Positions 17,074-25,790 of a stretch of 64,000 nucleotides of DNA are shown here, one piece after another. How positions within the stretch are numbered: the first letter of the stretch is position 1; each line of letters begins with the position of its first letter. The translations under genes were made by a program, and so were the position numbers. Source of the stretch: Azotobacter bryophylli (GTDB taxonomy: Bacteria > Pseudomonadota > Gammaproteobacteria > Pseudomonadales > Pseudomonadaceae); NCBI RefSeq assembly GCF_042643485.1, contig NZ_JBHRSJ010000034.1, forward strand, positions 124,001-188,000, written 5' to 3'. The notes below the pieces were generated by a model. That model did no database searches, was not told where the DNA came from, and saw only the letters and a list, made by a program, of their open reading frames with translations.

Positions 17074-17505
17074 ATGACAAGGCGCCGCATCGCCCATTCT
17101 TTTCTTTACCTGTTCCTAGCGGCCGGCCTAGCCCTTTTCATTGGGTTCATCGCCGCCCCGGCAATCACCCGCTCACTCGCAATCGTACATGAAGGTGTTC
17201 TGACCAAGATCCATGCAGTCCAGGCACGTGGTCAAGCCATATGGCGGGAGATTCAAGCCCGGCAGGCGATCCGGCAATACGAGCTCCAACAGCGCCAGCC
17301 AATGCCGAGAAATCAAGTTCAGCAGACGGCTGAGCAGCAGCTATTAAAGGATACAGCCTGGAAACGGTTCTATATCCCGCCAGAAGCCTGCAAGCATCCT
17401 GATGCTGAAGACCGCTTTGAGATCTGTGTGCTTCGAGAAGCTCAATTCAGAAAGGAATTCGATCGGCGCTGGGCTGCTGGAAAGTTTGCTCAACCGAAGT
17501 CCTAG
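17074..17505 (+). CDS. Hypothetical membrane-anchored protein (143 aa)
   Basis: It begins with a basic segment and one hydrophobic helix (about residues 9-30), followed by a Gln/Arg-rich helical region and a soluble C-terminal part with two cysteines (PEACKHPDAEDRFEICVL). An AAGGAG site precedes the ATG. The protein is probably anchored in the inner membrane with its C-terminus outside the cytoplasm. No family is recognised. The two Cys could pair in the periplasm. Confidence 0.65.
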   Translation: MTRRRIAHSFLYLFLAAGLALFIGFIAAPAITRSLAIVHEGVLTKIHAVQARGQAIWREIQARQAIRQYELQQRQPMPRNQVQQTAEQQLLKDTAWKRFYIPPEACKHPDAEDRFEICVLREAQFRKEFDRRWAAGKFAQPKS

Positions 17506-17584
17506 TTTCGATGCGAGCCTTCTGATGTGAGCCTTTGCCCTCTCCAGCAGCGGCTTCCTCAGCCCCTATCAGGCTATCGATCGC

Positions 17585-18337
17585 TCAAAATTGGTGGATA
17601 AGGCGCATTCCGACCTCGGGACGCGCTGACTCGCTGCGGCTTTTGTTGACTCCGAGACCGAATTGGATATTCGCCAGCCGAGTGAGTCGTTGATGGATCT
17701 GGGGCATCAACAGGACATGGCTATCATGGCCGGTCAGATAATTGACCTCCAGCCCAAGAACGGTGCTGTCGGTCGCATCGTAGAAGGTCGAATGGTTGAG
17801 GATCAGATCATTGCGCTGGCTGGAGCGAGACCAGCTGATATCAGCAAGTCCGATCATGCTCATGGTGCTCCAGCGGCTGCTGAATCGGTTGCCCAGCATA
17901 TAGACCAGGCTGTTGAGATAGGTGTGACGCTCACGATCGTAAATGCCCAGATACTGGGCGCCATGGACGGAGCGCCCATGATTGAAGGTGCCGAACGTGC
18001 CTTGCAGTCCCAGCTTGTATTCGGTCAGTCGGTCATCCTGAAAGGGAAATTCGAACTCGATGGCCATACCATCGGCGAAAGCCAATTCCGCTTCCGGCGC
18101 CCAGTGGGTCACCCGATCGGATCCGGACAATGGGGAGGTGGCCAGCGCATTGGTCTCGAACTCGCCCTGGTGCGCACCGAGCGGGCGAATCATGTCAAAG
18201 ACCATTGGCTCCGGGATATGAGGGTAGGCGCTGGCTTTCCCCTTGCTGGACGACGCTTGCGCGGTCGATGCGACCGTGAACAGGAACGATCCCACGAGCA
18301 ACCACTCGCATACGACAACGAGCCAATGATGTACCAA
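17585..18337 (-). CDS. Exported beta-rich protein, probably outer-membrane
   Basis: A 250-residue protein with an N-terminal signal peptide (about 1-28, ending AQAS) and a body of alternating amphipathic stretches ending in MRLIHQF, a terminal aromatic residue typical of outer-membrane beta-barrels. I cannot name the family. A second exported beta-rich protein of similar size is encoded at 25822-26559, at the other end of this cargo region. It stands next to a broken copy of the FNR-gene 5' end. Function is unknown. Confidence 0.6.
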   Translation of the reverse strand: MVHHWLVVVCEWLLVGSFLFTVASTAQASSSKGKASAYPHIPEPMVFDMIRPLGAHQGEFETNALATSPLSGSDRVTHWAPEAELAFADGMAIEFEFPFQDDRLTEYKLGLQGTFGTFNHGRSVHGAQYLGIYDRERHTYLNSLVYMLGNRFSSRWSTMSMIGLADISWSRSSQRNDLILNHSTFYDATDSTVLGLEVNYLTGHDSHVLLMPQIHQRLTRLANIQFGLGVNKSRSESARPEVGMRLIHQF

Positions 18338-18439
18338 GACTGCAATCTCCGATAAGTGACAAAGAAGCGGGCAGGAGGATACCCCGAACCGTCGCCTCCT
18401 GCTGCAAATCGCATACCCAAACCAAGTCTATTCGGTAAA

Positions 18440-18745
18440 AGACCAAGGCGTCTTAAGCAACCATTCCTGTGATAGCGCTTGCCGCTCACCGTAGTTGGTT
18501 GTGACTTCGCCCATTGGGACAAGCAACTTCAGGGAGAGGAAGAGCCACCATGGACCACGACGAGCAAGCAGTACAAGTTTCACAAAAGCAGCGCCCATGA
18601 GCACACAAAGCCATGCCAGGCCAGCCTACATCGCACTCATTGTCAGGATTTCAGGATTGCAGTCTCGCCGCCTTATGCCTTCCGAGCTCGCCCGCCCGCG
18701 ATGACAGCAGAGGCCGCAACCAAGATCGTCATATTCGAGCAGATC
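18440..18745 (+). pseudogene. Degenerate partial duplicate of the FNR-type regulator 5' region
   Basis: This stretch aligns with 22129-22428, which covers about 115 bases upstream and the first about 60 codons of the FNR-type regulator. The copy keeps the sequence for EHTKPCQ and THCQD but carries a two-base deletion near codon 13 (giving an early stop) and an 8-base tandem insertion near codon 36. It ends shortly after the region encoding the first cysteines. It is a direct repeat with the intact gene and brackets the diguanylate cyclase gene. Confidence 0.85.
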
Positions 18746-18761
18746 CCATCTGCTCGTGTTG

Positions 18762-21125
18762 TCAGGCCGGACTGGTGGGTGTCGACGACTCCATGGCGAC
18801 CGGGGCGAAGATCTCAATCGCATTGCGACCGGATTGTTTGGCTCGGTACATGGCCTCGTCGCCTAGGCGCAGCAGATCGCGTGGGGTGTTGGCGTGGTCA
18901 GGGTAGAGCACTACGCCGACACTGGAGGAAATGTGCAGGGTATCGCCGCTGGCAGTGACGAACGGTACTTCGAGTCCGGCACGAATCTTTTCCGCGACGC
19001 ACAGGGCATCGATATCCGAGGTGATATCCGGCAGCAGGACGACGAACTCGTCGCCGCCGACGCGCGCTACCGTATCCGATGCGCGCAGGACTGCCAGCAT
19101 GCGTTGGGCGACCTGCTGTAGCAGCCAGTCGCCGGTTTCATGGCCGTACTGGTCGTTGACCGGTTTGAACTTGTCGAGATCGATATACAGCAAGGCCAGT
19201 CTGCGCTGGCCACGCCGGGCCTGGGCGACCAGTTGCGCTAGGCGGTCCTCCATCAGCCGGCGGTTCGGCAGGTTGGTCAGGCGATCGTAGTAGGCCATGT
19301 GGCGGATGACTTCCTCGGCTGCCTTGCGATCGCTGATATCGCGGCTGATGCCGAGGATCTGACAGGGACGGCCGGCCGCGTCGAGCAGCAGGGTGGCGGC
19401 TACCTCAGCGGGGATCGAGTGCCCATCCTTATGCGGTAGTTCGGTTTCGAAGGTTTCATGGCGCGACGGGCATTCCGGCGCTGCCAATCGTGCGGCCAGC
19501 TCGCGCAGGGCGCTTCGGAAGTTCGCCGCCTTTTCCGTTCCGACCAGTGCGTCCAGCGGCTGGCTGAGAATCTCCATCGGCGTCCAGCCGCGCAGCCGTT
19601 CGATCGACGGGCTGATGTAGCTGAAGGTCAGTGCCGGCAGGTCGACGATCCAGATCACGTCGTTGCAGTTCTCGGCGATCAGCCGGTACATCTCCTCGCT
19701 GTGGCGCAGCGCTTCTGCCAGGCGTGCGCGCTCGACTGCCAGCTGGACGAGCTTGGCGTAGTCCTCGATCAGGCGGATCTCCTGGTCGGACGGTATGGCC
19801 GGCTGGCGATGGTAGATCGCGAAGGTCCCGAGCACCTTGCCTTGGTTGTTCTTGAAGGGCTGTGACCAGCAGGCGCCGAGTCCGGCCCATTGGGCCAGTT
19901 CACGAAAGCCTTTCCAGTAGGGATGCTCCTGGATGTCCTCGACGATCACCCGCTCGCCGCGGAAGGCTGCGGTGCCGCAGGAACCGGCGCCTTCGGCGAT
20001 TGGCACTCGCGCCGTCGCTTGGCTCCAGAAGGAGGGCATGCTGGGGGCTGCTGCGTGTAGAAGCGCGCGGCCATCCTCGCTGGCGAGCAGGATTGAGCAA
20101 CAGGTGTCGGGGTGTCGTTTCTCGATGTTGAGCATCAGCTCATTCAGGATGTCGGTGAGCGGAGTGTTCTCGCCGATCTGTTGGAGGATCCGGTTGTTGA
20201 TGCATAGATAGTGGCTGTGCTCTTCGAGTGCGGCCTCGCTCTGTTCGCGTGCCTCGGTCAGGGTCTGCAGGTGCTGGCGAGTTTCATTCAGCCAGCCAAT
20301 CACGCTATCGGGCTTCGCCGGGACGGGAAGAGCGGGCGGGGAAAGGTCGCCCTTGCCAATGCGCTCGATTTCCGCCCGTACCGCTTCGGGTGAGGCACCG
20401 AGCAGCGTGCGTAGTGACAGGTAGTTGCGCCACAGCAGGGATAGCCACAACAGGCTGAGGCCGACGAATGCCCAGCGGCCCATGCCGGCATAGAAGGCCG
20501 CTTGCTCAAGGTCCGTGTTTTGGTCCGTCAGCTTTGCGAAGTCATCGAGCGGTCGCAGGAGCGCTTGCTTGGCGCGCAGATAGGCTTCGTCGAGCAGGAT
20601 GTCGCGAGCGCGCTGCCGATCCTCTTCGGCATTCGGGTTGTCGCTTCCGACCAACCGCATCGCCTCTTCTTCCGTTTCGACCAAGGCGGTCGAGGCGAGC
20701 AGGGCCTGGTTCAGCAGGAGCCGTTCCTGCTCTCCCAGGCCGGCTTCCGCGATCCTGTCTTGCAGGGATGTCTGGCTGCCCCGGCTCTCGCCTGGCAGGG
20801 GATCGCCGGGCATGCGCTCCCAGTAGGGGCGACCCTGTTCCGGTTGCGGCTTGCGGCCAGCCTGGATGTCCAGCATTTCCTGATAGCGCTGTGCGTAGGC
20901 TGGATTCCCAGTGGCTATATAACCTTGCGCCATCCTGCTCAGGCTGTCCGAGGAGTGGCGTAGTTCGTCAGCGAGCAGCAGCGAGCGTAAGCGCTGCGCG
21001 TTCGCCCGTTCGACTTTTTTCTCGGCAAGGAGGTAGCTGGCAAGACTGGCGATCAACGTGCCGAAGGTCAGCATCATCAGCGCCATCCAGAGGGTAATAC
21101 GGCGATTGTTTCCGATTCGAGTCAT
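18762..21125 (-). CDS. Membrane diguanylate cyclase with GAF, PAS and GGDEF domains
   Basis: A 787-residue protein. A transmembrane helix near residues 12-34 is followed by a periplasmic sensor region (about 35-215), a second transmembrane helix (about 218-240) and a HAMP-like linker. Then come a GAF domain (about 305-460), a PAS domain (about 480-600) and a GGDEF domain with GGDEF at 690-694. An inhibitory I-site RASD sits five residues before it. It should make c-di-GMP from GTP under feedback control; the stimulus is unknown. The start MTRIGNN is preferred because it precedes the first membrane helix directly; 38 more codons are open upstream. It is bracketed by direct repeats of the FNR gene. 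Confidence 0.88.
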   Translation of the reverse strand: MTRIGNNRRITLWMALMMLTFGTLIASLASYLLAEKKVERANAQRLRSLLLADELRHSSDSLSRMAQGYIATGNPAYAQRYQEMLDIQAGRKPQPEQGRPYWERMPGDPLPGESRGSQTSLQDRIAEAGLGEQERLLLNQALLASTALVETEEEAMRLVGSDNPNAEEDRQRARDILLDEAYLRAKQALLRPLDDFAKLTDQNTDLEQAAFYAGMGRWAFVGLSLLWLSLLWRNYLSLRTLLGASPEAVRAEIERIGKGDLSPPALPVPAKPDSVIGWLNETRQHLQTLTEAREQSEAALEEHSHYLCINNRILQQIGENTPLTDILNELMLNIEKRHPDTCCSILLASEDGRALLHAAAPSMPSFWSQATARVPIAEGAGSCGTAAFRGERVIVEDIQEHPYWKGFRELAQWAGLGACWSQPFKNNQGKVLGTFAIYHRQPAIPSDQEIRLIEDYAKLVQLAVERARLAEALRHSEEMYRLIAENCNDVIWIVDLPALTFSYISPSIERLRGWTPMEILSQPLDALVGTEKAANFRSALRELAARLAAPECPSRHETFETELPHKDGHSIPAEVAATLLLDAAGRPCQILGISRDISDRKAAEEVIRHMAYYDRLTNLPNRRLMEDRLAQLVAQARRGQRRLALLYIDLDKFKPVNDQYGHETGDWLLQQVAQRMLAVLRASDTVARVGGDEFVVLLPDITSDIDALCVAEKIRAGLEVPFVTASGDTLHISSSVGVVLYPDHANTPRDLLRLGDEAMYRAKQSGRNAIEIFAPVAMESSTPTSPA

Positions 21126-21239
21126 GGGATTCAGCAAGGCTCCGTCAGTTTCTATTTTTATAAAGTATGAGCCTGCCAGAGTGGCGATTCTAGAATGTGC
21201 ATCTGGGGGATTCCGGCGTACGATGGTTCTAGCGGTCAC

Positions 21240-21825
21240 CGTAGCCCCACCGATCCAAACAGTCTCTGCCAGCGGGAATCGGCAAGGGCGCGGCGTTCCG
21301 AGGGCGAGCCTGATCGAGAGCGAGGCGAGCTCGGTGCGCAGTCGTTGCGTCTGCCCCCCGGGCCCCCTTGGGCAGTAGGCCAGCCTACTCGATCACCTAT
21401 TCACCTTCTGTAAGCTACGACCTACAAGAAATCGGGATCTTTTCCAATGTGCTCAAAGCAGCCGCCTGGGTACAGTTAATGCACCGAGACGTCGAGGGAA
21501 CGACGCAGGCTGACCAAGAATGGCGGCCAGGGAGAAGTCGCAGGATAAGCGGCTGCTCGTCAGGACGATGAGCAAACGGATCATAGGGCAAAACAAAAAC
21601 GGCGAGGCTAATCCCCCGCCGTTTTTGTTTGTGTCGGAAAAGATTATCTATCACCTGATGCAGGCCGCTGGCTCAGTCTCAATTTCCCTCTAGAGCGATA
21701 GAACTCAACGCTGCGCCAAGTTAGAACTGCCATCGTATTGGCGTGATGCCATGGAAATATCTGTGAACTTGTTTGCAATATAGAAATCAGACCGTCCGCA
21801 AAGTAGCGGTAGCTGGAGCAGTATC
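21240..21825. other. Intergenic stretch upstream of the diguanylate cyclase, no clear gene
   Basis: I see no supported coding sequence. A strong hairpin (21593-21628) lies in the middle. The last 60 bases hold a GGAG site for the following TTG-initiated small gene. The sequence may contain decayed remnants of earlier cargo. Confidence 0.45.
21593..21628. terminator. Bidirectional terminator-like hairpin
   Basis: Two perfect 12-base arms, ACAAAAACGGCG and CGCCGTTTTTGT, are separated by 12 bases. A GC core with flanking A- and T-runs is the form of a bidirectional Rho-independent terminator. No intact gene ends beside it now, which suggests that a flanking gene was lost. Confidence 0.65.
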
Positions 21826-22086
21826 TTGAGCACGGAAGCAGTGTTTCCCCCCTTATGGATAGGATTGGCAGTCTTGTTGCCAGTGGCGGTATGGCTGGTC
21901 TGCGGTGTGATCGACCAGCAGCGCTGGAAAAATAAGCCATTCATGCCGGCAACAACGGATAGCGGCCTCGTGCGCCGTCTGAATGAATGGGTGGTCATGC
22001 ATCCCGCCTCGCTCATTATCGGTTCATGGTGTGCCTTCTTTGCCGTCTACATCCTGCTTTGCTGGCTATGCGCCGGACAGCCGTAG
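21826..22086 (+). CDS. Small membrane protein (86 aa), TTG start
   Basis: It contains two hydrophobic helices (about residues 9-31 and 63-84) joined by a short basic, soluble loop (QQRWKNKPFM). The only start with a ribosome-binding site (TGGAG, 8 bases away) is a TTG. It lies upstream of the FNR-type regulator on the same strand but 157 bases away, so it may not be co-transcribed. No family is recognised. Confidence 0.5.
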   Translation: MSTEAVFPPLWIGLAVLLPVAVWLVCGVIDQQRWKNKPFMPATTDSGLVRRLNEWVVMHPASLIIGSWCAFFAVYILLCWLCAGQP

Positions 22087-22243
22087 AACTGAATTGCACT
22101 CGGTTTTTACTAACGGTGCAGGAGCGCCAGACCAAGGCGTCTTAAGCACGCATGCCTGTGATAGAGTTCACAACTCACCGTACCGTAGTTGGTCGCGACT
22201 TCACCCCTTGGGACAAGCGACTTCAGGGAAAGGAAGAACCACC

Positions 22244-23038
22244 ATGGAGCATGACGAGCAAGCAGTACAACTCTTACAAAGAAGTAGCGCTCGTGAGCAC
22301 ACCAAGCCATGCCAAACCAGCCTGCCTCGCACTCACTGCCAGGATTGCAGTCTCGCCACCTTATGCCTGCCGAACTCGTCCGACTTCGATGATGGCGGGG
22401 CCGCAATCGAGATCGTCAAACGGAGCAGGCCGCTCAAAAGAGGCGAATATCTCTATCGACAGGGCGACCAATTCAATTGTGTGTTCGCCGTCTGCTCCGG
22501 GGCGCTGAAGACCTTCGGTCTGAGCGACGATGGTGAGGAACTGATCACCGGCTTTCACCTGCCCAGTGAACTGGTGGGGCTTTCAGGCATGGGCAGCAAC
22601 ATCTATCCGGTTTCGGCGCTGGCACTGGAAGAAACCCAGGTTTGCAGAATTCCCTTGAAGCAACTGGACGAGCAGCCCCTGGAGCTCCCCTATCTGCGTC
22701 GCCGGCTGATGAGATGCATGAGCCGCGAATTGCGCGACAACCAACAGATGAGGTTGCTGTTGTCGAAAAAGAACGCGGACGAGCGGATTGCCGCCTTTCT
22801 TATCGACCTGTCCGCACGCTTCCGCAGTCGCGACCTGCCCGCCAACCAGTTCCGCCTGCCCATGTTACGCAACGAGATCGGCAGTTACCTCGGCTTGGCC
22901 GTGGAAACGGTATCGCGCGTTTTCACCCGTTTTCAGCAAATGAGGCTGATCGCCGCGGAGGGTAAGGAGGTGCACATCCTCGCTCCCCTCGAACTGAGTA
23001 CCCTGGCCGGCTGGCATTTGGATGACAGCCCGATATGA
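22244..23038 (+). CDS. FNR/ANR-type oxygen-sensing transcription regulator
   Basis: A 264-residue Crp/Fnr-family protein with all four cysteines needed for an oxygen-labile [4Fe-4S] cluster: C32, C35, C41 and C134, with the same spacing as FNR (C20, C23, C29, C122). The cyclic-nucleotide-like fold is followed by LLSKKNADERIAAFL and a helix-turn-helix with ETVSRVF, which reads TTGAT half-sites. It is expected to activate anaerobic genes when oxygen is low. It resembles Pseudomonas ANR but has a different N-terminus, so it is a mobile paralogue rather than the chromosomal copy. An AGGAAG site precedes the ATG. Its 5' region is partly duplicated at 18440-18745. Confidence 0.9.
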   Translation: MEHDEQAVQLLQRSSAREHTKPCQTSLPRTHCQDCSLATLCLPNSSDFDDGGAAIEIVKRSRPLKRGEYLYRQGDQFNCVFAVCSGALKTFGLSDDGEELITGFHLPSELVGLSGMGSNIYPVSALALEETQVCRIPLKQLDEQPLELPYLRRRLMRCMSRELRDNQQMRLLLSKKNADERIAAFLIDLSARFRSRDLPANQFRLPMLRNEIGSYLGLAVETVSRVFTRFQQMRLIAAEGKEVHILAPLELSTLAGWHLDDSPI

Positions 23039-23093
23039 GCCGACAGGTCACCTCGGGCACTGAGCGTCGGTGAATCGACTGCTCCCTCACGAC

Positions 23094-23262
23094 TAAAGCC
23101 CCGTCCGCCGGTGGGCCGTTGCAGACGGCATTCAGCGGAGCATGCTGCATCCGCTGATGGGGACTGATCCGTTCCGCTCGCAACGCGTCCCGCATCCGCT
23201 CCAGCCACTCCAGTTCATTGTTGTGTTTGCTCGAATTGATGTCGAGGAAGAGCGGAGCAATA
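23094..23262 (-). pseudogene. Decayed partial copy of the 82-codon hypothetical gene
   Basis: Bases 23094-23214 align closely with 25452-25577, inside the 82-codon gene, in the same orientation. Residues such as MRDALRAER and MQHAPLNAVC remain readable, but the frame is broken by an extra base near 23118. The adjoining bases to about 23262 match a segment near 25738 on the far side of the gene start, so the copy also carries an internal deletion. With the intact copy it brackets the DUF2845/LRR-like block. The interval 23039-23330 has no other gene. Confidence 0.8.
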
Positions 23263-23330
23263 GTGAAGTCGTAGTAGATGCTCGTAATGCGCTAATGTAG
23301 TGGCCCGACAATTTCTAGGCGGAATGCTTT

Positions 23331-23636
23331 ATGAAAACCTGTGTTTACCTTTTTATGGGGAGTATTTTGATGCTCTCTTTTGGCGAGGTTTATGCTTCAA
23401 CTGTCCGCTGTGGAACAGAGATCGTTAGTACCGGAGATTCGATTGATCAGGTCTTGGCTAAGTGCGGTAAGCCCGCAAGGCGAGAGGCATGGGGACCGGC
23501 ATTGAGAAACAATGGTGTTCCCAAAAAAGGGGCTGTTAGTGAGGAAACGTTGGTCTATGGCCCAGATGGTGGCGCCTATAGGTATTTTCGATTTATTGAG
23601 GGGGAGCTTGTTGAGGTGCGTACTGAGCGAGAGTGA
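23331..23636 (+). CDS. DUF2845-type exported protein
   Basis: A 101-residue protein with a signal peptide (ends near VYAST) and the DUF2845 pattern: an N-terminal Cys block (VRCGTEIVSTGDS), a central KCGKPAR and a C-terminal aromatic strand segment (LVYGPDGGAYRYFRF). The function of the family is unknown; its members are small periplasmic or secreted proteins. A second member is encoded convergently at 24829-25179, on the other side of the solenoid gene. Confidence 0.75.
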   Translation: MKTCVYLFMGSILMLSFGEVYASTVRCGTEIVSTGDSIDQVLAKCGKPARREAWGPALRNNGVPKKGAVSEETLVYGPDGGAYRYFRFIEGELVEVRTERE

Positions 23637-23670
23637 GGGCATTTTGATGATGCCCTCAGCGGTCATGACT

Positions 23671-24795
23671 CTAATGCGCTGCGTATATAATATCCAGCAC
23701 GATATTCAGGTTGAACTGAGTTTGGCCTACAGAGTTAACGCTGAACTCCGTGCCCTCTTGGGCAACCTGAATAGCTCTTACTACATAGTTTCCGTCAGTG
23801 GGCGTCACTACAAGCTGAGCTCCATTATATTCAAGGGCTAGATTTGTACCGGCTGAGGCTTTGATTGCGGCAAGCATGTCGACCAGATTGGTTGCTTGGG
23901 CTGTGTTAATGTTGAAGAAGTTGTTCAAGTTGCCAAGTTGTACCGTTGACAATGGCTGGCCAGAGTAGAATTGTGCTCCATTCAGGTTGATGGAGATTTT
24001 TCTGTTGCTCGCTGTTTGTAGTAGTGTTTTTAGGTTTGGGGTTGTGAGAGCTTGGGCGGAGATTAAATTAAATCTTGTATTCTGATTGGATGCTGCGATG
24101 GTTTGTTTGATGAAGTCAAAGTTGACTTTTGTGACATCGAAGCTGATTGTGAAGTTGCGCGAGCCTGCAGCGGATAGGAATTGTCCAAAGTAATTCGTAG
24201 AGATGTATTCGCTATTTATTAAGGAGAGTGAAATGTTGGCGCCGCTGGGGCGATCTAAAAGATAAAGAATTTTGGCCGGTGAGGCCTGTTTCCCGTCGAT
24301 TTGAGCCTGAAGTCTACGGCTTCCTGCTGCGTTGATAGCAGTCGCTATCCCTGAATCGGTCATCGATGTAATCGAGCTTAGTGTCAGGCTAGTGTTTAGT
24401 CCGTTTGCGTAGCCTAGCAAGTATTGTATTTGAGACTCGTTAGTGGCTGCACCATTAATTTGTGCGGAAAATGGTTTGTCTCCTACTGCTGAGTAAATAG
24501 ATTGGATTTGTAGCGAGGAATATGCGTTGGCTTCGCGAAGCGAAAGTGAAGCGTTTGGATTGGGTCTGCAGGCGTTGAATAAGGCTAACGTCTGTGTGAC
24601 TGATGCAGCGCTTCCATCTATGTCGATTGATATCTTTTTAGCGCTTGCAGACTGGATTGCGGACACAAGTTCGGATTGAGGTCTTCCATTGGCGTTTGCT
24701 ACTGAAATTGTTGTATTGCTTCCAGCAGCCTGCATCAGTTGAGATATTTGGTTAACGGTTATGTAGTTGCCTTGGCAGCTTATATTAAGCTTCAT
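23671..24795 (-). CDS. Leucine-rich-repeat-like solenoid protein (374 aa), unknown function
   Basis: The protein is built from about 11 tandem units of 25-27 residues. Each unit is a short beta-strand (for example ISIDIDG, ASLSLRE, FSAQING, LQAQIDG, ISLSLIN, ISINLNG) followed by a linker and an amphipathic helix (for example ASVTQTLALFNAC, GIATAINAAGS). This is the layout of a ribonuclease-inhibitor-like LRR solenoid, a fold used for protein binding. The last about 70 residues are more irregular. There is no signal peptide or membrane segment. An AAGGAAG site precedes the ATG. The base composition is clearly more AT-rich than the backbone. It starts 33 bases after the DUF2845 gene at 24829-25179, probably as one operon. 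Confidence 0.7.
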   Translation of the reverse strand: MKLNISCQGNYITVNQISQLMQAAGSNTTISVANANGRPQSELVSAIQSASAKKISIDIDGSAASVTQTLALFNACRPNPNASLSLREANAYSSLQIQSIYSAVGDKPFSAQINGAATNESQIQYLLGYANGLNTSLTLSSITSMTDSGIATAINAAGSRRLQAQIDGKQASPAKILYLLDRPSGANISLSLINSEYISTNYFGQFLSAAGSRNFTISFDVTKVNFDFIKQTIAASNQNTRFNLISAQALTTPNLKTLLQTASNRKISINLNGAQFYSGQPLSTVQLGNLNNFFNINTAQATNLVDMLAAIKASAGTNLALEYNGAQLVVTPTDGNYVVRAIQVAQEGTEFSVNSVGQTQFNLNIVLDIIYAAH

Positions 24796-24828
24796 TTTTA
24801 CTTCCTTGCACTGATGGGGTGAATTGGT

Positions 24829-25179
24829 TTAAGGGTCTGTTTGGTAGATCTCTTGTTCGTCTCGGCTGTGTGGTCGATAAGTTGTTGTGTTGACAACTTG
24901 GTCGTTCGAGAATCTTACTTGCGTTACGGCTCCATTTGCGGGGCCGTAAAACCACAGGGTTATTGCTGCGTGTGGATATTGAGTGTCTTGGGGGGCGTTT
25001 GGGGCTATTTGTAAGATTCTTTTTCGGTCAGGCTTTCCACATTTTCTTTCAACGGCCTCGTAAGAATCGCCTGCCGATACGACTCCATTGCGACAGAGAT
25101 ATCCAGCGGCAGCGTAATCTGTAATTAGGGCTGTGGATGCAAGAAGTGTAATTTTGGCAAGCCTTAGAAATTCCTTCAT
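24829..25179 (-). CDS. DUF2845-type exported protein, second copy
   Basis: A 116-residue protein with a signal peptide (ends near YAAAG), then CRNGVVSAGDS, KCGKPDRK and a strand-rich end (LWFYGPANGAVTQVRF), the same plan as the protein at 23331-23636. The start at 25179 is chosen because it has a purine-rich AGAAAGAA site and begins the signal peptide; an upstream extension is not protein-like. It is probably co-transcribed with the solenoid gene downstream. The role is unknown; an exported partner of the operon is possible. Confidence 0.75.
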   Translation of the reverse strand: MKEFLRLAKITLLASTALITDYAAAGYLCRNGVVSAGDSYEAVERKCGKPDRKRILQIAPNAPQDTQYPHAAITLWFYGPANGAVTQVRFSNDQVVNTTTYRPHSRDEQEIYQTDP

Positions 25180-25366
25180 GGGTATGGTTCTTTCTTGGAA
25201 TTTAGTTTGCTGGTTTTTGGTTTTACTGCGCTTGTTGATAATGGAAGATTTATGTGCGCTTGGCTGTTGATTTGTGTCAGTCGTTTGGCGATTGCGCTTG
25301 GTTATTGCTTCATATTCGGCATTGCAGCTGAATAAGAGTTCGGGAATTGTGATGCGCTTCTGAAAG

Positions 25367-25615
25367 TTATAGAGCCTCCCCCTTCTTCCCCCAGACTTCG
25401 CGCAGCGCCTCGTCGTTCTTGACGATCTCCGCCTCGCACTCGTCTGCGGTGAAAAGCTCCGTCCGCCGGTGGGCCGTGCAGACGGCATTCAGCCGGGCAT
25501 GCTGCATCAGTTGGTGGGGGCGGCTCCGCTCCGCACGCAGCTCATCCCGCATCCGCTCCAGCCACTCCAGTTCCGACTGCTTGACCGGGGCGGGAAGGGA
25601 CGGGTTCATGTTCAA
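25367..25615 (-). CDS. Small hypothetical protein (82 aa)
   Basis: A soluble, highly charged, helical protein (ELEWLERMRDELRAER, QLMQHARLNAVC) without known motif. Its ATG is preceded by a GGAG site. It is the intact partner of the broken copy at 23094-23262, and the similarity supports it as a real, formerly duplicated gene. No function can be proposed. Confidence 0.6.
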   Translation of the reverse strand: MNMNPSLPAPVKQSELEWLERMRDELRAERSRPHQLMQHARLNAVCTAHRRTELFTADECEAEIVKNDEALREVWGKKGEAL

Positions 25616-25693
25616 CTCCTGGAGGGCGACGGGTGGGCGTCCTTATAGCGCTGCATGATCTGCAGGACCAGCGAATTGATCGCCAGGATCTTC

Positions 25694-25721
25694 GTGTCCC
25701 GTGTCCCGTGTCCCGTGTCCC
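25694..25721. repeat. Tandem repeat, four 7-base units
   Basis: Four perfect copies of GTGTCCC lie between the 82-codon gene and the exported beta-rich gene. They are not in a supported coding sequence. The array may vary in length by slippage. Confidence 0.9.
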
Positions 25722-25790
25722 GGTCACGTATAGCAAGTTCAGTTGGTCGTCTCGCTTGCCCGGATTGATGTCAGGGGAGAAATCTATCGT

